DNA of 64,000 bases, taken from Bradyrhizobium sp. SSBR45G. GTDB taxonomy: Bacteria > Pseudomonadota > Alphaproteobacteria > Rhizobiales > Xanthobacteraceae. Below are positions 8,284-16,901 of this stretch, piece by piece (position 1 is the first letter of the stretch; each line of letters begins with the position of its first letter). The stretch spans positions 124,001 to 188,000 of the forward strand of contig NZ_BSCT01000002.1 of the NCBI RefSeq assembly GCF_030159255.1. Reading direction: 5' to 3'. The notes beneath the pieces are model-generated. The model was given only the letters and a program-made list of their open reading frames with translations. It ran no database searches and was not told where the DNA came from. A program made the translations under genes and the position numbers.

Positions 8284-8481
8284 TTACGCCCGTCCGTTGT
8301 CGCGAATCGACAGCAGCCCGTCCTTGATGGCGAGCCGGATGCCTTCTTCGATCAACGTTCTGCAGACACCCGGAACGCTGGTGCCGTGGGTTCCCTGTTT
8401 CACGAGCTTTTCGAGATAGCCGATGGTTGCCAGGGCTAGGGTTACGGGGATGCGGTCAGTTTCGGCTTTTTCCGTCGCCAT
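8284..8481 (-). CDS. Small conserved hypothetical protein, 65 residues
   Basis: The product starts MATEKAETDRIPVTLAL and contains helices such as TIGYLEKLVKQG and RTLIEEGIRLAIKDGLL. The EEGIRxAIxxGLL pattern resembles the tail of ribbon-helix-helix or CopG-type DNA-binding proteins, but no full motif is evident. No strong ribosome binding site precedes the ATG. It lies 81 bases upstream of the GcrA-like gene in the same direction, so the two may be co-transcribed. Function unknown. Confidence 0.6.
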   Translation of the reverse strand: MATEKAETDRIPVTLALATIGYLEKLVKQGTHGTSVPGVCRTLIEEGIRLAIKDGLLSIRDNGRA

Positions 8482-9100
8482 GCCTAAAAGCTAGTCCGTA
8501 ACCGGTGTACAGAAAAGTAACTTTTTAGACTCTATTAGGAATCCAATAGGTTGTACAGCGGCCTGGGGATAAGTGGTTAAGATATTGAATTTTATGGAAA
8601 TATGACGAATCTGCGCGGTCGCGACGGTGACTCTCCGCGCGTGCCGCGAGTCCGGGGCCGGAATGGTACGGAGCGGAGCCGGCTGGAGGATTCGCGCGAC
8701 CCGTCCCGGAAGCTGGCCGGCGCCCGCGTCGCGCGCGCCCTGCGATCCTCTGTTGCCGGTTGTACGCAACGGTTCTGCCGCCGCGCGACACGGCGACCGC
8801 CGGCGGCGACAAATTTCGCTGATTCAGAAAATAAAGCTTTCGCTTTTCCGGAAATCATGATCTGATGTCGCCATCCCGCCTCACTCGGAAGGGGCGTTGC
8901 GCGCGATCGTCACGACACGCGAGGCGGGGAGCGATGGCCGCGATGGAGCCGCAGCGTGTCCTTGTGATGCGCGGACGAACGGCTCGGCGCGGACGCGAAG
9001 TCGCAGCGGCCTGACACCCCGAAGCTGGTGTTACGTTCGCGGCGGCGCTCGAGGCGCCGCGCGGATCATGGTGGCCAACAAGCCGGCGCACCAGGGCGAT

Positions 9101-9250
9101 TGCGTATAAGCGTGAAACCATCGCGCAGGGAAGGCCGGGCGTGTCCGGCTGCACCTGTGGTACCTGCCGCCTGCATTTTTCTCGCAGGCGGGCCGCAGGC
9201 GTCAGCCGACGCCTGGCCTTCCCTGCGCCCTCCGATTGATCGAGGGCGAG
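9101..9250 (+). repeat. ~150-bp dispersed repeat (repeat E), copy 1
   Basis: It runs from TATAAGCGTGAAACCATCGC through GGAAGGCCGGG..., CACCTGTGG and a CTGCATTTTTCTCGCAGGCGGG core to GCCTGGCCTTCCCTGCGCCC. A diverged copy in the opposite orientation lies at 27930-28077. The GGAAGGC...GCCTTCC ends are complementary, so the element can fold into a long hairpin. Confidence 0.75.
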
Positions 9251-9356
9251 AGGCTGCAGCATGACCTGGGCAGGATCTGCCGCGGGGCTGCGGAGGCGCG
9301 TCTTCGGAAGCTTGCCGCAGCCGTACTACACTAGGAGTGCGAGATGCCGCCCCACC

Positions 9357-9435
9357 GTCATTGCGAGCGCAGCGAAGCAATCCAGGAATCCTTCCGCGGA
9401 AACACTCTGGATTGCATCGCTGCGCTCGCAATGAC
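9357..9435. repeat. Palindromic REP-like element (GTCATTGCGAG...CTCGCAATGAC)
   Basis: The ends GTCATTGCGAGCGCAGCGAAGCAATCC and their near reverse complement flank a short variable centre. Three more members are at 14348-14422, 27752-27868 and 36314-36396. Confidence 0.85.
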
Positions 9436-9536
9436 GGAGGAGAGTTGTGCGTTCCCTTCGATGCTCCGTCTGCAGGATGGACCGCAGGACATGATCTGCA
9501 GGGCGGATGGCGGCATCTGGCTCCGCCGACCGGTGT

Positions 9537-9604
9537 GGGGGGGGGGGGGGGGGGCCGGCCCGCGCCCCGGCGGCGCCCGGCGCCCCCCCCCCCCCCCCCC
9601 CCCC
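9537..9604. repeat. G18 ... C22 homopolymer hairpin, possible sequence artefact
   Basis: A run of 18 G at 9537-9554 and a run of 22 C at 9583-9604 flank a 28-base G+C-only centre. The outer flanks (CCGGTGTG and CACGGCGG) are also nearly complementary. No coding or regulatory role is supportable, and base calls in such a region are unreliable. Confidence 0.75.
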
Positions 9605-9647
9605 ACGGCGGTGGGAGGGGCGCCAGCGTGCGTGCCTGACGCCAATG

Positions 9648-10589
9648 TCACCCGTGCACGACGGCCTTGGCGATCATGCAATGAATGCCCTTGGAGCCGT
9701 TGACGGTCTGGGTGACCCGCAGATCGGCGGCGAGGCTGCACAGCGTGTAGGCGTCCTCGCGCGACAGATTGCGCTTCTCGCCCAACAGCACGATCATGTC
9801 GCGCAGCGCCCGGACCACGCACTGGTCGAGGTCGGGGTCCATCGCCATCGTCATGTAATGTGTGGCCGTCTCGCCGCGCGGATAGTCGAGCTTGATGTCC
9901 TTGCGCAAGGTGAGGCGGAAGCGGCCCTGCAGCGCGGTCTCGATCGCGGTGACGCAGACCTCGCCGTCGCCCTGCACGCCATGGCCGTCGCCGCAGGAGA
10001 ACAGCGCGCCCGGCACGAACACCGGCAGATAGAGCTTGGCGCCGGCGCCGAGCTCCTTGTTGTCGAGATTGCCGCCCATCGCGCGCGGGATCAGCGAGGT
10101 GATGCGGCCCCAGGCCGGCGGCGGCGCTACGCCCATCACGCCGAAGAACGGCGCCAGCGGCAGCTGCAGGCCCCACGGCATCTTGCCGACCATGCGCGTC
10201 CGGTCGAGCGGGATGTTCAGGAGCCGGCTCTCATGGAAATCGTCGGGCAGGGTGCCCGCCAGCGGCCGGATCAGATTGTAGCCCCAGTCCTGCCGCAGCT
10301 GCACGTCGAGGATGTCGACCTCCAGTACGTCGCCGACCTCGGCGCCATCAACCGCGACAGGCCCGGTCAGGATGTGGCCGGGCACCATGCGCTCGGACCT
10401 CGCATGAACCTCGAACAGCTCCGGGGGTACGTAGAATTGGCTGGTATCGGGCAGCACGTCCGGCCCGCCGCTGATGGTGTCGATCGTGACCTCGTCACCG
10501 CTGGCGACCGTGAGCACCGGCTTGAGCCGGGATTCGAAGAAGCCCCAATGGCAGGTCTCGGGGCTCGCGTGCAGATGGTGATGGGCCAT
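9648..10589 (-). CDS. Acetamidase/formamidase family protein
   Basis: A 313-residue FmdA/AmdA-type amidohydrolase fold. It shows SGDEVTIDTISGG near residue 30, the family segment GPVAVDGAEVGDVLEVDIL near residue 80, and GDGHGVQGDGEVCVTAIE near residue 205, where acidic and His residues of the active site cluster. Members hydrolyse formamide or short amides to ammonia and the acid. I chose the ATG at 10589 for its GAGAGGA ribosome site; it gives the usual family length. It diverges from the DUF218 gene. No regulator or amide transporter is adjacent, so the natural substrate is open. Confidence 0.87.
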   Translation of the reverse strand: MAHHHLHASPETCHWGFFESRLKPVLTVASGDEVTIDTISGGPDVLPDTSQFYVPPELFEVHARSERMVPGHILTGPVAVDGAEVGDVLEVDILDVQLRQDWGYNLIRPLAGTLPDDFHESRLLNIPLDRTRMVGKMPWGLQLPLAPFFGVMGVAPPPAWGRITSLIPRAMGGNLDNKELGAGAKLYLPVFVPGALFSCGDGHGVQGDGEVCVTAIETALQGRFRLTLRKDIKLDYPRGETATHYMTMAMDPDLDQCVVRALRDMIVLLGEKRNLSREDAYTLCSLAADLRVTQTVNGSKGIHCMIAKAVVHG

Positions 10590-10719
10590 GGTCCTCTCAT
10601 TCGTAGCGGTTCGGCCACGAGCATAGCGCATCAGATGGCGTTCGCAGAGAGATGGCGACGCAGGGCTGCCGTCGTGTATGAGGGCGGCCGTGGCCACTCA
10701 CCCCGCGCCGGAGTCGTGA

Positions 10720-11508
10720 ATGTTTTTTGTGCTGTCGAAGACGCTCGGCCTGCTGGCGCTGCCGACCAATTTCATGATCGCGCTGGGGCTGCTCGGCGCA
10801 CTCCTGATGCTGACCCGCTTTGCCGTGCTCGGCCGCAGGCTCGTGGTGTCCGCCATGCTGCTGCTGGCCATCGTCGGGCTGACGCCGCTCGGCAGCCTGA
10901 TGCTGTATCCGCTGGAGAGCCGGTTTCCGAAATGGGATCCGGCCAGGGGCGCGCCGGACGGCATCATCGTGCTGGGCGGGCCGGTCGATTCCGATCTGTC
11001 GGCGATGTACGGCATGCCGGTGACGGTGGCTGGCGCGGACCGGGTGATCCAGGCTGCGGTGCTGGCGCGGCGCTATCCGAATGCGAAGATCCTGTTCACC
11101 GGCGGCAGCGCCAATCTGATCGCGACCGAGGCCAAGGAGGCCGATGTCGGCGCCGAGATCCTGGAGAGCCTCGGCGTGCCCAAGGAGCGGCTGCTGCTGG
11201 AGCGGCAGTCGCGCAACACCTACGAGAACGCGATCTTCTCCAAGGCGATGCTCGCGCCGAAACCCGGCGAGCGCTGGCTGTTGGTCACATCGGCCTATCA
11301 CATGCCGCGCTCCGTCGGGCTATTCCGCAAAGCGGGCTTCCCGGTCGAGCCCTATCCGGTGGATTGGCGCGTCGGCCGCGTGCTCGATGTCGACGGCGTC
11401 TCGCTGCTCGGCCTGCGGCGCGCCGACATTGCGGTGCGCGAATGGGTCGGGCTGCTGGCCTACCGCCTGCGCGGCCGCACCGACGATCTGTTTCCGGGAC
11501 CGACCTAA
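10720..11508 (+). CDS. DUF218 (YdcF/ElyC-like) membrane protein
   Basis: 262 residues: two hydrophobic segments at about 15-35 and 40-65, then a DUF218 domain. Typical motifs are DGIIVLGGPVD near residue 85, ARRYPNAKILFTGG near residue 115, ESLGVPKERLLLE near 147 followed by SRNTYENA, and TSAYHMPRSVGLFRKAGF near 192. E. coli ElyC of this family affects envelope polysaccharide and peptidoglycan assembly. The soluble domain is likely periplasmic. The gene converges on the TPR gene, and the two stop codons overlap by 4 bases. Confidence 0.9.
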   Translation: MFFVLSKTLGLLALPTNFMIALGLLGALLMLTRFAVLGRRLVVSAMLLLAIVGLTPLGSLMLYPLESRFPKWDPARGAPDGIIVLGGPVDSDLSAMYGMPVTVAGADRVIQAAVLARRYPNAKILFTGGSANLIATEAKEADVGAEILESLGVPKERLLLERQSRNTYENAIFSKAMLAPKPGERWLLVTSAYHMPRSVGLFRKAGFPVEPYPVDWRVGRVLDVDGVSLLGLRRADIAVREWVGLLAYRLRGRTDDLFPGPT

Positions 11509-13352
11509 GTCGTCGTCCTGCCGAAGCCGGCTGCCTTCGCCGCCAGATCGCCACGCACGCGCGCGACGACCGGCTCGAAGCGGCAGCTGGCATCCTGCCG
11601 GAACAGCCGCACGCTCGGATACCATGGGCTGTCGTCGCGGTCCCTGAGCCAGCGCCAGTCGCCGAGATGAGGCAGCATGATCCAGGTCGGACGTCCGAGC
11701 GTCGCGGCGAGATGCGCGGCGCTGGTGCAGACGGTGACGACCACGTCGAGACGGGAGATGAGGGCCGCGGTGTCGGCGAAGTCGGTCAGCTCGGCGGTGA
11801 AATCGCGGATGCGGGTCTGCTGCGCGAGCATCGCCCGGTCCGCGGGCCGCAGCTCTTTTTGCAGGCTGATGAAGTCAGCCTCGACATCGAGCAGCGGCAG
11901 CAGCGTCGCAAGCGGCATCGAACGGTTGCCGTCATTGGCCTGGTGCGGGTTGCCGGACCAGACGAGACCGACGCGCAGCCGGTCATGCGAACCGAGCCGC
12001 TGCTCCCAGGCCGCGACGCGATCGGCCGGCAGCGGCGGCAGGTAGCTGGCCGACGGGATGGTGGCGAGCGTGGTGCCGAAGGCGAGCGGCAGGCTCATGA
12101 TCGGACAATGCATGTCGAACGTAGGGCGCTGCAGGTCCGGCGCGAAGGCGAGGCATTGCGCGACGCCCGCGATCCCCGTCATCAGCCGCCGCAGCGGCTC
12201 GCGCACGACCAGGATCACCCTGGCGCCGCGCGCCGCGACCATGGGCAGATAGCGCGCGAACTGGATGTTGTCGCCGTAGCCTTCGTCCTCCTCGATCAGG
12301 ACGGTCTTGCCGGCGATATCCTCCTGGCCCAGCCATTTCGGCTGGGCGAAACGCGGATAGTCAGGCGAGAAATCCGGCATGTTCCAGCGCGCCTCGCGGC
12401 GGCCCCAGCCGGCGGCGTAGTCGCCGCATTGCAGCTCGATATGGGCGAGCTGCCAGGCAGCCTTGGCATTGCCGGGCTCGATCGCGAGGATCTCGCGATA
12501 GACCGCAGCCGCCGCCTCGAAGCGCAGCCCTTGCAGCAGCGCAAAGCCCTTGTTGTGCAGCACGTCGACGAAGCCCGGCCGCAACGCCAGCGCCTTGTCG
12601 AACCAGGACAGCGCCTCATCGAAGCGGCGGAGACAGACCAGCGCGTCACCGAGATTGTTGCAGACCAGCGGATCAGCCGGCGCCAGCGCTTGCGCGCGTT
12701 CGCAATCCACCAGGTAATCATCGTAGCGCTTCAGCTCGCGGAACGACTTGGCGCGTCTCTGCAACGTTTGCAGGTCGTCCGGCTGCGCGGTCAGGCACAC
12801 CGTGAAAGCCTGGATGGCCTCGTCATGTCGCTGCTGCTGTTGCAGGAGCAGGCCGCTCTGGAAGGCCGCCTCGCGATGCGCGGGATTGATCGTCAGGGCG
12901 TGCTGGTAGCTCAGCAGCGCCTCTGCTCCCCGATCGAGCGCCAGCAGCACGCCGCCGAGATGCTTCCACAATTCGGCGTCGTCGGGCTTGAGCTGGATCG
13001 CCTTGTCGAACACGGCGAACGCATCATCGAGCCGGCCCATCTGCTTCAGGGTGAAGCCGAGGGTGGTGAGATAATCGATCTTCGGCATCTGCCGGATGGC
13101 ACGGGACAGCCATGCCACCGCGTGGTCATGCTGCCGCGACTGCAGCGACACGAGGCCCATCAGATAGAGGCTGTCGGCATGGTTCGGATCCGCGGCCAGC
13201 GCCTGCTCGCAGCAGACCTGCGCATCGAGCAGACGGCCTGCGCCGAGGTGATGCATGCCAGCCTCGTAGAGCGCGGCCGGCGACAGCGGCGGCGCCGTTC
13301 CCGGGCCGGCCGTCGCGCTTTTGGCGCCTGTCTTCCGGTCGCTGCGGCTCAT
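11505..13352 (-). CDS. TPR protein with C-terminal glycosyltransferase-9-like domain
   Basis: 615 residues. Residues about 25-330 form a run of tetratricopeptide repeats (for example DAFAVFDKAIQLKPDDAELW and EALSWFDKALALRPGFVDVL). The C-terminal ~270 residues resemble heptosyltransferase-type GT-B domains, with EDEGYGDNIQFARYLPMV, GLVWSGNPHQANDGNRSM and TSAAHLAATLGRPTWIMLPH. Such fusions are common in rhizobia and are linked to protein or polysaccharide glycosylation by analogy with SPINDLY-like proteins; that role is inference. I chose the ATG at 13352, with AGGA about 9 bases upstream, over longer in-frame options. Stop shared in part with the DUF218 gene. Confidence 0.85.
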   Translation of the reverse strand: MSRSDRKTGAKSATAGPGTAPPLSPAALYEAGMHHLGAGRLLDAQVCCEQALAADPNHADSLYLMGLVSLQSRQHDHAVAWLSRAIRQMPKIDYLTTLGFTLKQMGRLDDAFAVFDKAIQLKPDDAELWKHLGGVLLALDRGAEALLSYQHALTINPAHREAAFQSGLLLQQQQRHDEAIQAFTVCLTAQPDDLQTLQRRAKSFRELKRYDDYLVDCERAQALAPADPLVCNNLGDALVCLRRFDEALSWFDKALALRPGFVDVLHNKGFALLQGLRFEAAAAVYREILAIEPGNAKAAWQLAHIELQCGDYAAGWGRREARWNMPDFSPDYPRFAQPKWLGQEDIAGKTVLIEEDEGYGDNIQFARYLPMVAARGARVILVVREPLRRLMTGIAGVAQCLAFAPDLQRPTFDMHCPIMSLPLAFGTTLATIPSASYLPPLPADRVAAWEQRLGSHDRLRVGLVWSGNPHQANDGNRSMPLATLLPLLDVEADFISLQKELRPADRAMLAQQTRIRDFTAELTDFADTAALISRLDVVVTVCTSAAHLAATLGRPTWIMLPHLGDWRWLRDRDDSPWYPSVRLFRQDASCRFEPVVARVRGDLAAKAAGFGRTTT

Positions 13353-13553
13353 CGCTGGATCCTGTCCGAGAATCCAAAATTCATAAGTGATTCCCGTGAT
13401 ATCGAGAAGGATCATGGTACGGCGTGCGAGCCGGGGCGGCGGAAGGGCTGGCCTCCCGGGCCGCGAGCGTCTAACAAGCGCCGCGAAGTCGAACCACGCC
13501 TCGCGAGGCCAGACACCGCAGGCTTCGACCGTGCGGCAAAGAGGGAGCGCCAT

Positions 13554-14339
13554 ATGCAGCAGACGAACGCCTCCGAACGGCTCGACCTGGCGGCGATGGT
13601 CGCCGACCTCAACGCTCTGCTGCGGTTGAAGACGACCGTCATCGGCATCAAGATGTTCGCCCGTGTCGAGGACATGGAGACCGTGGAGAAGATCCGCCGC
13701 CCGAACGCCGTGCACACCACCGATCAGATCGTCAGCATGGCCTCACGCCTCGGCTGGACCGTCGGCATCACCGGTGACGATCTGGTCGGCGCGCAATGCC
13801 GCGCTGTGATCGGGCTCGGCCCGCAGGACGACACTTGGCTGAAGGGCGAGAACTATGTCGGGATCTGGCACGGCACGGCCGAGGACGCCCGCAAGCGGCA
13901 GGAGGCGCTCGATGTCGTGCCGTTCGGCCGCTACCAGGCGATGGCGGTGAGCCCGCTTTCAAGCGGGCGGCTCGATCCGCCGGACATCTGTCTCGTCTAT
14001 GCGACGCCGGGGCAGATGATCATCCTGATCAACGGCCTGCAATATGTCGGCTACAAGAAGTTCGAATGGGGCGTCGTCGGCGAGACGGCGTGTGCGGATT
14101 CCTGGGGGCGGGCGCTCAAGACGGGTGAACCGAGCCTGTCGCTGCCATGCTTCGCCGAGCGCCGCTATGGCGGCGTGCCGGACGAGGAAATGCTGATGGC
14201 GCTGAAGCCCGCGGATCTCGCCAAGGCGATCGCCGGCATGAAGCAGCTCGCCAAGAACGGCCTGCGCTATCCGATCGCGCCTTATGGCATCCAGAACGAC
14301 GTGCGTGCGGGCATGAGCGTGTCGTATGGGAAGAAATGA
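13554..14339 (+). CDS. DUF169-domain protein
   Basis: 261 residues with the DUF169 pattern: LLRLKTTVIGIKMF near residue 21, an early Cys-containing segment (DLVGAQCRAVIGL), FGRYQAMAVSPL near 124, PGQMIILINGLQY near 148 and CADSWGRALKTGEPSLSLPCF near 185. The DUF169 family is found in many bacteria and archaea with no settled activity; conserved Cys residues hint at metal or redox chemistry. The ribosome site GAGGGA lies 8 bases before the ATG. It is followed by a palindromic repeat and then the tandem reductase pair, and may share a transcript with them. Confidence 0.85.
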   Translation: MQQTNASERLDLAAMVADLNALLRLKTTVIGIKMFARVEDMETVEKIRRPNAVHTTDQIVSMASRLGWTVGITGDDLVGAQCRAVIGLGPQDDTWLKGENYVGIWHGTAEDARKRQEALDVVPFGRYQAMAVSPLSSGRLDPPDICLVYATPGQMIILINGLQYVGYKKFEWGVVGETACADSWGRALKTGEPSLSLPCFAERRYGGVPDEEMLMALKPADLAKAIAGMKQLAKNGLRYPIAPYGIQNDVRAGMSVSYGKK

Positions 14340-14347
14340 CATGTTCC

Positions 14348-14422
14348 GTCATTGCGAGCGAAGCAATCCAGGGCTGTGGACGCGACTCTGGATTGCTTCG
14401 TCGCTTCGCTCCTCGCAATGAC
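14348..14422. repeat. Palindromic REP-like element (GTCATTGCGAG family)
   Basis: Same family as 9357-9435, with arms GTCATTGCGAGCGAAGCAATCC and GGATTGCTTCG...CTCGCAATGAC. It lies between the DUF169 gene and the first reductase gene. Confidence 0.85.
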
Positions 14423-14460
14423 GGAGAATCAAAACTGCAGCGGATCGCTAGGGAACAAGA

Positions 14461-15639
14461 ATGACGTCATCCAAATTCGACCTCGTCGTCTACGGCGCCA
14501 CCGGATTCACCGGCAAGCTCGTGGCCGAATATCTCGTCGCGCAATATCGCGGCGACACCTCGCTGCGCTGGGCGATGGCCGGTCGCAGCCTCGACAAGCT
14601 CGCGTCGGTGCGCGATGCGATCGGCGCGCCCGCCGATACGCCGCTGATCGCGGCCGATGCCTCGGATCCGGCGTCGCTGAAGGCCATGGTGGCGCAGACC
14701 AAGCTGGTGCTGACCACCGTCGGTCCCTATCAGCTCTATGGCAACGAGCTGGTCGCGGCCTGCGCCGAGACCGGCACCGACTATGTCGACCTCTGCGGCG
14801 AGCCGGTGTGGATGCGGCAGATGATCGACAGGCATCAGGCAACCGCCGAGCGGAGCGGCGCGCGCATCGTGTTCTCCTGCGGCTTCGATTCCGTGCCGTT
14901 CGAACTCGGCGTCTACTTCGTGCAGCAGCAGGCCAGGAAGGTGTTCGGGGCGGCGGCGGCGCGCGTGAAGGGCCGCGTCCGCGGCATGAGCGGCACCTTG
15001 TCGGGCGGCACAGCGGCGAGCGCCAAGGCGACGTTCGATGCGGTGGCCCAGGATCTCAGCCTCGTCGCGATCCTCAAGGATTCGTTCGCGCTGACGCCGG
15101 GCTTCAAGGGGCCGAAGCAGCCATCCGGCAACAAGCCGCTCTACGAGGAGGACCTGCAGTCCTGGGCGGCGCCGTTCATGATGGCGCTGATCAACACCCG
15201 CAACGTCCATCGCTCCAACATGCTGATGGGTTTTCCGTACGGCCAGGACTTCGTCTACGACGAGATGGTGCTGACCGGGGCCGGTGAGAAGGGCGAAGCC
15301 AACGCCAAGAAGGTGATGGCGGCGAATGCCGAGAAGACCGGTCCGAGCGCGCCGAAGCCGGGCGAGGGGCCGTCGAAGGAGGAGCGCGAAAAGGGCTACT
15401 ACAATCTCCTCTTCGTTGCGATCGCACCCGACGGCCGCCAGGTCCGCGCGTCCGTGAAGGGCGACCGCGATCCCGGCTACGGCTCGACCTCGAAGATGAT
15501 CAGCGAATGCGCGATAGGCCTGCTGCGCGAAGGTGCTGGCGTGAAGCCCGGCTTCTGGACGCCGGGGGCCGCGCTCGGCGACAGCCTGATCAAGCGTCTG
15601 GTCGATCACGCCGGCTTGACGTTCTCGGTGGAGGATTAG
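14461..15639 (+). CDS. Saccharopine dehydrogenase / trans-acting enoyl reductase family protein, copy 1
   Basis: 392 residues. The N-terminal Rossmann motif VVYGATGFTGKLVAEYL (residues 9-25) marks an NAD(P)-binding domain, followed by RWAMAGRSLDKL and VLTTVGPYQLYG, as in saccharopine-dehydrogenase-like and mycobacterial trans-acting enoyl reductases. The middle has CGFDSVPFELGVYF and the Gly-rich MSGTLSGGTAASAKAT. Known relatives act on lipid or polyketide intermediates, but no synthase is nearby, so the substrate is unknown. AGGGAACAAG precedes the ATG. Its neighbour at 15723 is a same-length paralogue, a clear tandem duplication. Confidence 0.87.
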   Translation: MTSSKFDLVVYGATGFTGKLVAEYLVAQYRGDTSLRWAMAGRSLDKLASVRDAIGAPADTPLIAADASDPASLKAMVAQTKLVLTTVGPYQLYGNELVAACAETGTDYVDLCGEPVWMRQMIDRHQATAERSGARIVFSCGFDSVPFELGVYFVQQQARKVFGAAAARVKGRVRGMSGTLSGGTAASAKATFDAVAQDLSLVAILKDSFALTPGFKGPKQPSGNKPLYEEDLQSWAAPFMMALINTRNVHRSNMLMGFPYGQDFVYDEMVLTGAGEKGEANAKKVMAANAEKTGPSAPKPGEGPSKEEREKGYYNLLFVAIAPDGRQVRASVKGDRDPGYGSTSKMISECAIGLLREGAGVKPGFWTPGAALGDSLIKRLVDHAGLTFSVED

Positions 15640-15722
15640 GAGGCGGCGCCAGACCGATCGCGGCGGATCCGCTCGCCACAGCCTGGCGGACGCTGATCCG
15701 CCTCGATCTCTAGGAAGCGAGA

Positions 15723-16901
15723 ATGACGTCACCCAAATTCGACATCATCATCTATGGCGCGACCGGGTTCACGGGGCAGCTCGTGGCGGAATATCTGGCC
15801 ATGCAATATCGCGGCGATGCTTCGTTGCGCTGGGCGATGGCTGGCCGGAGCCTCGCCAAGCTCGCCGCAGTCCGCGATGCGATTGGCGCACCCGTTGATA
15901 CGCCGCTGATCGTCGCTGACTCCAGCGATCCCGCATCCATTCGCGCGATGGTCGGTCAGGCGAGGCTCGTGCTGACGACCGTCGGTCCGTATCAGCTCTA
16001 CGGCACGGAGGTGCTCGACGCCTGTGTGGCGTCCGGCACGGACTATGTCGATCTCTGCGGCGAGCCGATCTGGATGCACCAGATGATCGGCAGGCATCAG
16101 GCCGACGCGGAAAACAGTGGCGCACGCATTCTCTTCTCCTGCGGTTTCGATTCCGTGCCGTTCGAGCTCGGCGTCTACGTCGTCCAGCAGCAGGCAAAGA
16201 GGGAGTTCGGTGCACCGGCGGCGCGGGTGAAGGGCCGGATACGCGGCATGAGCGGCTCGCTTTCAGGCGGCACCGCTGCCAGCGCCAAGGCGACGGCCGC
16301 CGCGCTCACCAGCGATTTGAGCCTGGTTGCCGTCATGAAGGATCCGTTCGCATTGACCCCCGGCTTCAAGGGGCCGAAGCAGCCGCCCGGCAACCGGCCG
16401 CTCTACGAAGAGGATTTCAAATCATGGGCTGCGCCGTTCGCCATGGCGCTGGTCAACACGCGCAACGCCCATCGCTCCAACATGCTGATGGGTTTTCCTT
16501 ACGGCCAAGACTTTATCTACGACGAGATGGTGCTGACCGGCGACGGCGAGCAGGGACAGGCGAACGCCAAGCTGGTGATGGCGGCAAACGCCGAGAAGAC
16601 CGGTCCGAATGCGCCCAAGGTCGGCCAGGGACCGTCGAAGGACGCGCTCGACAACGGATATTTCGACCTGTTGTACGTCGCCTCGTGTCCTGACGGACGG
16701 CGTGTTTCCGCGTCCGTGAAGGGAACAGGCGATCCCGGTTACGGTCTCACGGCCAGGATGATCAGCGAATGCGCGATCGGACTGCTGCGCGATGGCGCCG
16801 ATGTGACAGGCGGGTTCTGGACGCCGGGCGCTGCGCTCGGCGATAGCCTGATCAAGCGGCTGGTCGATCATGCCGGTCTGACGTTCACGGTGGAGGATTA
16901 G
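15723..16901 (+). CDS. Saccharopine dehydrogenase / trans-acting enoyl reductase family protein, copy 2
   Basis: 392 residues, collinear with the preceding gene. It keeps the Rossmann motif (IIYGATGFTGQLVAEYL), the CGFDSVPFELGVYV segment and the C-terminus GDSLIKRLVDHAGLTF. Differences cluster in residues 100-130 and 285-330. The upstream 15 bases (AGGAAGCGAGAATGACGTCA) match those of copy 1, so the duplicated unit included the ribosome site. The 83-base spacer suggests one transcript. The stop overlaps that of the convergent ligase gene by 4 bases. Whether the two differ in substrate cannot be read here. Confidence 0.87.
   Translation: MTSPKFDIIIYGATGFTGQLVAEYLAMQYRGDASLRWAMAGRSLAKLAAVRDAIGAPVDTPLIVADSSDPASIRAMVGQARLVLTTVGPYQLYGTEVLDACVASGTDYVDLCGEPIWMHQMIGRHQADAENSGARILFSCGFDSVPFELGVYVVQQQAKREFGAPAARVKGRIRGMSGSLSGGTAASAKATAAALTSDLSLVAVMKDPFALTPGFKGPKQPPGNRPLYEEDFKSWAAPFAMALVNTRNAHRSNMLMGFPYGQDFIYDEMVLTGDGEQGQANAKLVMAANAEKTGPNAPKVGQGPSKDALDNGYFDLLYVASCPDGRRVSASVKGTGDPGYGLTARMISECAIGLLRDGADVTGGFWTPGAALGDSLIKRLVDHAGLTFTVED

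Larger units (their letters stand above)
8482..9647. other. Gene-poor region
   Basis: About 1.17 kb without a supportable gene. Open frames on both strands at 8590-8865 are Arg-rich, mutually overlapping shadows. The stretch 8500-8600 is AT-rich and may hold the promoter of the 65-residue gene. The rest contains repeat E (9101-9250), a palindromic repeat (9357-9435) and a G-run/C-run structure (9537-9604). Confidence 0.6.

Noticed and set aside
8592..8865. Overlapping 75-90-codon frames on both strands
   Set aside because: Arg/Ser-rich on both strands, no ribosome site, no recognisable domain; treated as non-coding.
9507..14339. A 1610-codon open frame on the plus strand
   Set aside because: It runs antisense through the formamidase-like and TPR genes and passes through the G/C run. 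Only its last 261 codons (13554-14339) look like a real protein (DUF169).
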